Assembly: GCA_011390695.1 (NCBI GenBank) | Contig: JAABRW010000415.1 | Location: forward strand, 1 to 10,412 | Source of the DNA: Desulfotignum sp. | Lineage (GTDB): Bacteria; Desulfobacterota; Desulfobacteria; Desulfobacterales; Desulfobacteraceae | Direction of reading: 5' to 3' | Length of the DNA stretch: 10,412 bases | Shown here: piece after piece, positions 6,606 through 10,412 of the stretch | Layout: each line of letters starts with the position of its first letter | Numbering within the stretch: position 1 is the stretch's first letter | Made by a program: the position numbers and the translations under genes | The notes under the pieces: model-generated | Databases searched by the model: none | The model's input: only the letters and a program-made list of their open reading frames with translations | What the model was told of the DNA's origin: nothing

Positions 6606-7502
6606 ATGACGGCCAAAGATAAAATTGCGTACCAATTAATTAAGCAGGTATTATTTTTATTCGGTATGCTGCCAAGAGGTGTGCTGCATTTTTTTTCAGA
6701 TATGCTGGGGCTGGTCTGGTACAAAATTGACAAGCGTCACCGAACCGTTGCCCTTGAAAACATTCAAACCGCGTATCCGGGGAAATTCAGCCCTTTTGAG
6801 GCAGAGATGCTGGTAAAAACCATTTTTAAAAATATTGCCGGCATTCCGCTTGAAGCGATCTGGTCCTATGGAAAATCATGGGAAGCCTTGGCCCCGTATT
6901 TTTCAGTCAAAGGCCGAAAACATTTTGAAAATGCAAAAAAAAAAGCCAGAGGCGTTATTTTGCTCACCTGTCATCTGGGAAATTTTGAACTGCTTCCGGC
7001 TGCCCAGCAGGCAGCCGGGATAAAAAATCTTCATGCGATATACCGGAAATTTGACTTTTTGCCCCTGGAACGGCTCATGCTTGAGATACGGCAGCGGTTT
7101 GGGACTGTGATGATCCCCACAGGCGGGGCAGCCAGAAAAATTGACACAATTTTGCATCACGGGGGTGTTGTGGCCACCTTGTTTGACCAGAATGCCGGGT
7201 GGTATAATGGTGTGGTCACAGATTTTTTCGGCAGACCGGCCTGTTCCAAAAACAGCCTGGCCAAACTTGTTTTAAAATCCAATGCATCAGTGGTACCGAT
7301 ATTCATGGTGAAAAAAAATGGCCGGTATGTGGTTGAATTTCTACCGGAAATTTTTTTGCAGAGAACCGGTTGCCCCATCAAGGACATTGAGATCAATACC
7401 CAGAATTATGTGACAGCTGTTGAATCCATGGTCAGAAAATGTCCGGAACAATATTTCTGGGTACACAACCGGTGGAAAACCAAGCCTTTTTCCCTTATTT
7501 GA
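6606..7502 (+). CDS. lpxL: lipid A late acyltransferase (LpxL/HtrB family)
   Basis: Family members add a secondary acyl chain from acyl-ACP to Kdo-lipid A at the inner membrane. The 298-residue protein has an N-terminal hydrophobic segment (about 10-38), then RTVALENIQTAYP (46-58), the catalytic HX4E motif as HLGNFE (His123, Glu128), LFDQNAG and VTDFFGRPA in the middle, and the closing YFWVHNRWKTKP, all typical. LpxL and LpxM paralogues cannot be told apart by eye, so the symbol is provisional, as are the acyl chain and position. The start ATG at 6606 has only GGTGA about 11 bases upstream. The first codons look more AT-rich than the preceding operon. A run of ten A (6935-6944) encodes the Lys stretch before the active site. 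The ELM1-family gene follows after 33 bp. Confidence 0.88.
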   Translation: MTAKDKIAYQLIKQVLFLFGMLPRGVLHFFSDMLGLVWYKIDKRHRTVALENIQTAYPGKFSPFEAEMLVKTIFKNIAGIPLEAIWSYGKSWEALAPYFSVKGRKHFENAKKKARGVILLTCHLGNFELLPAAQQAAGIKNLHAIYRKFDFLPLERLMLEIRQRFGTVMIPTGGAARKIDTILHHGGVVATLFDQNAGWYNGVVTDFFGRPACSKNSLAKLVLKSNASVVPIFMVKKNGRYVVEFLPEIFLQRTGCPIKDIEINTQNYVTAVESMVRKCPEQYFWVHNRWKTKPFSLI

Positions 7503-7522
7503 TGGTTATATAAAAAAAAATT

Positions 7523-7527
7523 AAGGA
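7523..7527 (+). promoter_or_regulatory. ribosome binding site selecting a TTG start
   Basis: AAGGA ends eight bases before the TTG at 7536. No ATG or GTG lies near in this frame, and the conserved family sequence begins right after, so this site decides the start of the ELM1-family gene. An A9 run (7512-7520) lies just upstream. Confidence 0.7.
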
Positions 7528-7535
7528 TACTATTT

Positions 7536-8498
7536 TTGCAAAAGCTGTCCCCATTGTGCATCACCGCTTTTTATGATACCCGTCCGGGGCACGTAAAACA
7601 GACCCGTGGCCTGATTCAGGCTTTAGGGGAATTCACCCCGGTTCAGGCAGCGGAGGTGTTTTTGCCGGATTACAATCTGTCCAAAATTTTTCATGACTGG
7701 CTGGGGTTCATGGGGGTTGTTCCTGCCGGGAAAAAAAATCCGGATCAGTCAAAACCGGATCTGATTCTGGGTACGGGCACCCACACCCATATCCCCATGC
7801 TTTTGCACCGCCGCAGATACGGGGGAAAGGTTGTCACCTGCATGACCCCGGAGTGGCCTCTGGCAAAACATATGGATCTGTGTTTTATCCCGGAACATGA
7901 TGCCCCGAAAGTCGCAGACAATATCATTACCACCCTGGGACCGCCCAATACAGCGGTTAACCGCAATACCCATGATCCTTTGCAGGGGCTGGTTGTCATT
8001 GGGGGCATAGACAGCAAAACCCATCACTGGGACAATAAAAAAATGGCGGATCAGGTCCGCTGGGTGATTGATATCCAGCCCCATATTTCCTGGACCCTGT
8101 CCACCTCTCCCCGGACCCCCAAAGAAATGGTTGCCATGCTGGCTGATATTGTAAAAGACTGTTCCGGCACCCGGTTTGTTCCCTTTGAACAAACCGGTTC
8201 CGGCTGGATTGAAAACCAGTATGCCAAATCCAATGCTGTATGGGTGAGTGCAGATTCTGTTTCCATGGTGTATGAAGCGCTTTCCGCCGGCTGCCGGGTG
8301 GGCATCCTGCCGGTGGACTGGAAAAAAAAGGGGGCTCGGCTGGGCCGGGCAATCGATCTTCTGGAGAAAGAAAACAAAGTTGTATCTTTTGCATCATTTA
8401 TAAAAAATACGGCATATCCGGACCATTCCCTTTTGAATGAGGCCCGGCGGTGTGCCCGGACAATACTGGAGAGATGGTGGCCGGAACGCTTACAATAG
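7536..8498 (+). CDS. ELM1-family (DUF1022) protein, possible core glycosyltransferase
   Basis: The 320-residue protein matches the family named after plant mitochondrial fission factor ELM1. Visible motifs are FYDTRPGHVKQTRGL (12-26), LILGTGTHTHIP (77-88), VIGGIDSKTHHW (154-165), LSTSPRTP (188-195) and VSADSVSMVYEALSAG (237-252). The last resembles the nucleotide-sugar-binding end of GT-B glycosyltransferases: a DS-S pair and a following E-A-hxxG. There is no signal peptide or transmembrane helix, so it is probably cytosolic or peripheral. The TTG start is supported by AAGGA eight bases upstream. Bacterial members are functionally uncharacterised as far as I know. Its position between a lipid A acyltransferase and a GT4 enzyme, overlapping the latter by 25 bp, suggests a part in LPS core assembly; that is inference. 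The mitochondrial name should not be read as its role here. Confidence 0.85.
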   Translation: MQKLSPLCITAFYDTRPGHVKQTRGLIQALGEFTPVQAAEVFLPDYNLSKIFHDWLGFMGVVPAGKKNPDQSKPDLILGTGTHTHIPMLLHRRRYGGKVVTCMTPEWPLAKHMDLCFIPEHDAPKVADNIITTLGPPNTAVNRNTHDPLQGLVVIGGIDSKTHHWDNKKMADQVRWVIDIQPHISWTLSTSPRTPKEMVAMLADIVKDCSGTRFVPFEQTGSGWIENQYAKSNAVWVSADSVSMVYEALSAGCRVGILPVDWKKKGARLGRAIDLLEKENKVVSFASFIKNTAYPDHSLLNEARRCARTILERWWPERLQ

Positions 8499-9619
8499 TG
8501 CAGATGCTGCCGGAATTGATCACCGGCGGAGTGGAAAGAGGCACGCTTGAAACCGGGGCGTTTTTTGCCGAAAAGGGCCACCGGTCCATTGTGGTCTCCA
8601 ATGGAGGCCCCATGGTGAAGGCGCTTGAAAAAAATGGCACCAAACATATTACCCTGCCTGTGGGAGAGAAAAATCCCAGGGCATTGTTTTGTATTCCCCG
8701 GTTAAGGCAATTGTTTATAAAAGAAAAAGTGGATATACTGCACCTGCGCTCCAGGATGCCGGCCTGGGTGGGGCTTTTGGCAGCCAGATCCATCCCTGCA
8801 GCAACCCGGCCCCGGATTGTAACCACTTTTCACGGATTTTATTCAGTTAACCGCTATTCCGCCGTCATGACCAAAGGAGAAAGGATTATTGCGGTTTCCA
8901 AACTGATCCAGGACCATATTTGTCAGCAATATGGTGTTTGTGGCAATCATGTGAAGGTTATCCATCGGGGTTTTGATGCATCATGTTTTGATCCGCTGCT
9001 GGTGGACAAAAAAAAGGTGTCCGATCTCAGGACAAAATGGGGAATAGATGGACAAAAAGGTCCTGTTCTGATGCTGCCCGGAAGATTTACAGAACTCAAA
9101 GGGCACAGGCTTTTTTTATCAGCCCTTGAGAAGATAAAGCATCTTTCATGGACAGCTGTTTTTGTGGGCGATATGAACGAAAAAACCGAATATGCGGCCC
9201 GGCTGCAAAAAGAAGCAGTGGAAAAAAGCCTGAAAGACCGGGTTGTTTTTGCAGGGCATTGCAACGATATGGCAGCAGCTTTTATGCTTTCCGATGTCAC
9301 CATAAGTGCTTCCATCCATCCTGAGTCATTCGGCAGGATAGGGGTTGAGTCCCAGGCCATGGGAGTTCCTGTGGTGGCAACCGCCCATGGCGGCAGTCTG
9401 GAAACCATTGTCCCGGAAAAAACCGGCTGGTTATTTTCTCCTGCTGATATAGACGGGTTTGCAAACGTTCTGGCAGAATCTGTAAGTGATGAAAAAAAAA
9501 GAAAAGAAATGGGATCCAGGGCAAGGGAATGGGTGGCAGAGCATTTCACCACGGATCTTATGTGCACAAAAACCCTCAGGCTTTATGAAGAATTGCTGGC
9601 AGCACCGCCGCGCCTGTGA
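8474..9619 (+). CDS. GT4-family glycosyltransferase, probably LPS core
   Basis: The 381-residue protein is a GT-B fold retaining glycosyltransferase of family 4. Seen in order: TIVQMLPELITGGVERG (7-23) with the N-terminal glycine-rich loop, VTTFHGFYS (116-124), VIHRGFD (162-168), the domain-opening LPGRFTELKGH (201-211), VVFAGHCND (257-265) and the E-x7-E motif HPESFGRIGVESQAMG (Glu284, Glu292), which binds the sugar nucleotide. The sugar and acceptor cannot be deduced; from context it is a core sugar on Kdo-lipid A. The ATG at 8474 is chosen: GGAG (8468-8471) is close, so the GTG at 8477 is a possible alternative, while the GTG at 8450 has no such support. The gene overlaps the end of the ELM1-family gene by 25 bp, indicating coupled translation. 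An A9 run (9492-9500) lies near the 3' end. Confidence 0.88.
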   Translation: MVAGTLTIVQMLPELITGGVERGTLETGAFFAEKGHRSIVVSNGGPMVKALEKNGTKHITLPVGEKNPRALFCIPRLRQLFIKEKVDILHLRSRMPAWVGLLAARSIPAATRPRIVTTFHGFYSVNRYSAVMTKGERIIAVSKLIQDHICQQYGVCGNHVKVIHRGFDASCFDPLLVDKKKVSDLRTKWGIDGQKGPVLMLPGRFTELKGHRLFLSALEKIKHLSWTAVFVGDMNEKTEYAARLQKEAVEKSLKDRVVFAGHCNDMAAAFMLSDVTISASIHPESFGRIGVESQAMGVPVVATAHGGSLETIVPEKTGWLFSPADIDGFANVLAESVSDEKKRKEMGSRAREWVAEHFTTDLMCTKTLRLYEELLAAPPRL

Positions 9620-9723
9620 GGAAACATGATAAAAATATCCGACATTTTTGTGAAGGCTTGTTAAACTAAGGCTGGCAGTCCAGAAATAAAATGGCTGTCA
9701 CATAATATGGCAGAGAAAATGGT

Positions 9724-10412
9724 ATGCATAGATTAAAAAATGAAACATCCATGAAATGGGGCCGATATCTGGATAACACCATCTTGTTTCTCGGTGCTGC
9801 TGTTCCCGTGGGAATTGTGATCGGAAATGCAGGATTTGAAGCCATGATTTCTCTGGCAGGTCTGGCCTGGATTGCGAGAGCCGTTATTTTGCGGGAAAAT
9901 CCGTTTTCCCGCATTATCACCAACCCCGCGGTTCTGGCATGGGCGGCCTGGCTTTGCTGCATTGTTTTAAGCCTTGCCCTAAACGGTGCCGGGAGCAAAG
10001 GGGCATTGCATGACATCGTTTTTATCCGGTTTTTCCTTTTTGCCTGTGCGTTACTGGATCTGTCCACCCGAAGACAGATCAGCCGGTATTTTATATGGGG
10101 CCTTGCAGCAGGGGTTTTGTTTGCCGGGGTGAATACCCTCCTGGCATATGGTGCAGGCAGTGATCTGTTCGGCCGTTCCATTGACCGGTATACCAGCAAA
10201 CTCAAAGAACCTGCCAGATTTGCAGGATTGTGCGCCATGGCAGCGCCGTTTTTTCTGACCTGGGCACTGACAGCCAGAGCGGAAAAATCAAAGTACTGGG
10301 GTTTCTTTTTAATAATCGGGGTGACCGCTTTGGTAATTCTGGTTCAGACCACCATTAGAACTGCCATTATTGCTTCTTTTTCCGGGATATTTTTCGGAAT
10401 TTTGTTCTTCCG
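9724..10412 (+). CDS. O-antigen ligase (WaaL/Wzy) family membrane protein, 5' part
   Basis: The frame is open from the ATG at 9724 to the right edge (229 codons plus two bases), so the 3' part is missing. The protein is strongly hydrophobic, with likely TM helices at about 18-35, 38-55, 68-88, 98-112, 121-142, 166-184 and 191-226 (the last probably two). The segment KLKEPARFAGLCAMAAPFF (159-177) and the following LVQTTIRTAIIASFSG (206-221) fit the family pattern in which a loop leads to a helix and then an Arg-containing helix start; the family usually has SR there, here IR. WaaL joins undecaprenyl-linked O-antigen to lipid A-core on the periplasmic face; Wzy polymerases share the fold, and the diagnostic large periplasmic loop lies outside the window. 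The ribosome binding site is weak (AGAG about 8 bases upstream). A 104-bp gap separates it from the GT4 gene. Confidence 0.75.
   Translation, partial: MHRLKNETSMKWGRYLDNTILFLGAAVPVGIVIGNAGFEAMISLAGLAWIARAVILRENPFSRIITNPAVLAWAAWLCCIVLSLALNGAGSKGALHDIVFIRFFLFACALLDLSTRRQISRYFIWGLAAGVLFAGVNTLLAYGAGSDLFGRSIDRYTSKLKEPARFAGLCAMAAPFFLTWALTARAEKSKYWGFFLIIGVTALVILVQTTIRTAIIASFSGIFFGILFF

Noticed and set aside
8947..9567. 206-codon ORF on the minus strand
   Set aside because: Antisense shadow of the GT4 gene, Ser/Phe-rich and without a family match by eye.
9666..10238. 190-codon ORF on the minus strand
   Set aside because: It lies opposite the O-antigen ligase gene; that forward frame encodes clean hydrophobic helices and the reverse product has no family features.

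Overview
The window is most likely chromosomal DNA from a Gram-negative bacterium, and looks like a sulfate-reducing Desulfobacterales-type member of the Desulfobacterota. That placement is an inference from mid-range GC, the style of the proteins and the gene order; no rRNA or other phylogenetic marker is present. The envelope type is clear, because nearly every gene serves lipid A, Kdo, LPS core or LPS transport.

Left part (1-1774): a lipoprotein gene (102-968, +) pairs a small lipocalin-like domain with a FliL-like domain. It converges on a thiamine pyrophosphokinase gene (990-1682, -). A 92-bp divergent spacer follows, with a good sigma70-like promoter (TTGACA at 1737) pointing right.

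Middle part (1775-6445): a tight four-gene run, lptF-lptG-waaA-lpxK, whose junctions are a 17-bp overlap, a 4-bp gap and an 8-bp overlap. LpxK phosphorylates the lipid A disaccharide to lipid IVA and WaaA adds Kdo. LptF and LptG form the membrane part of the ABC exporter that pulls finished LPS out of the inner membrane.

Spacer (6446-6605): 160 bp without a gene. It holds a degenerate heptanucleotide repeat array that can fold on itself and a separate GC-rich hairpin. It marks a break between the lipid A/transport operon and the next genes.

Right part (6606-10412): a lipid A late acyltransferase (LpxL/HtrB family), an ELM1-family protein that starts at TTG behind a clear ribosome binding site, a GT4 glycosyltransferase overlapping it, and the first 229 codons of an O-antigen ligase (WaaL/Wzy) family membrane protein that runs off the right edge. 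Together these would finish acylation of lipid A, extend the core sugars and attach O-antigen.

I see no mobile element, CRISPR array, tRNA or rRNA, and no convincing new defence or metabolic system. The points most worth a second look are the FliL-like lipoprotein, the nearly leaderless lptF promoter, the heptamer array, the ELM1 gene inside a core-sugar cluster, changed motif residues in WaaA, and long A-runs in several LPS genes.
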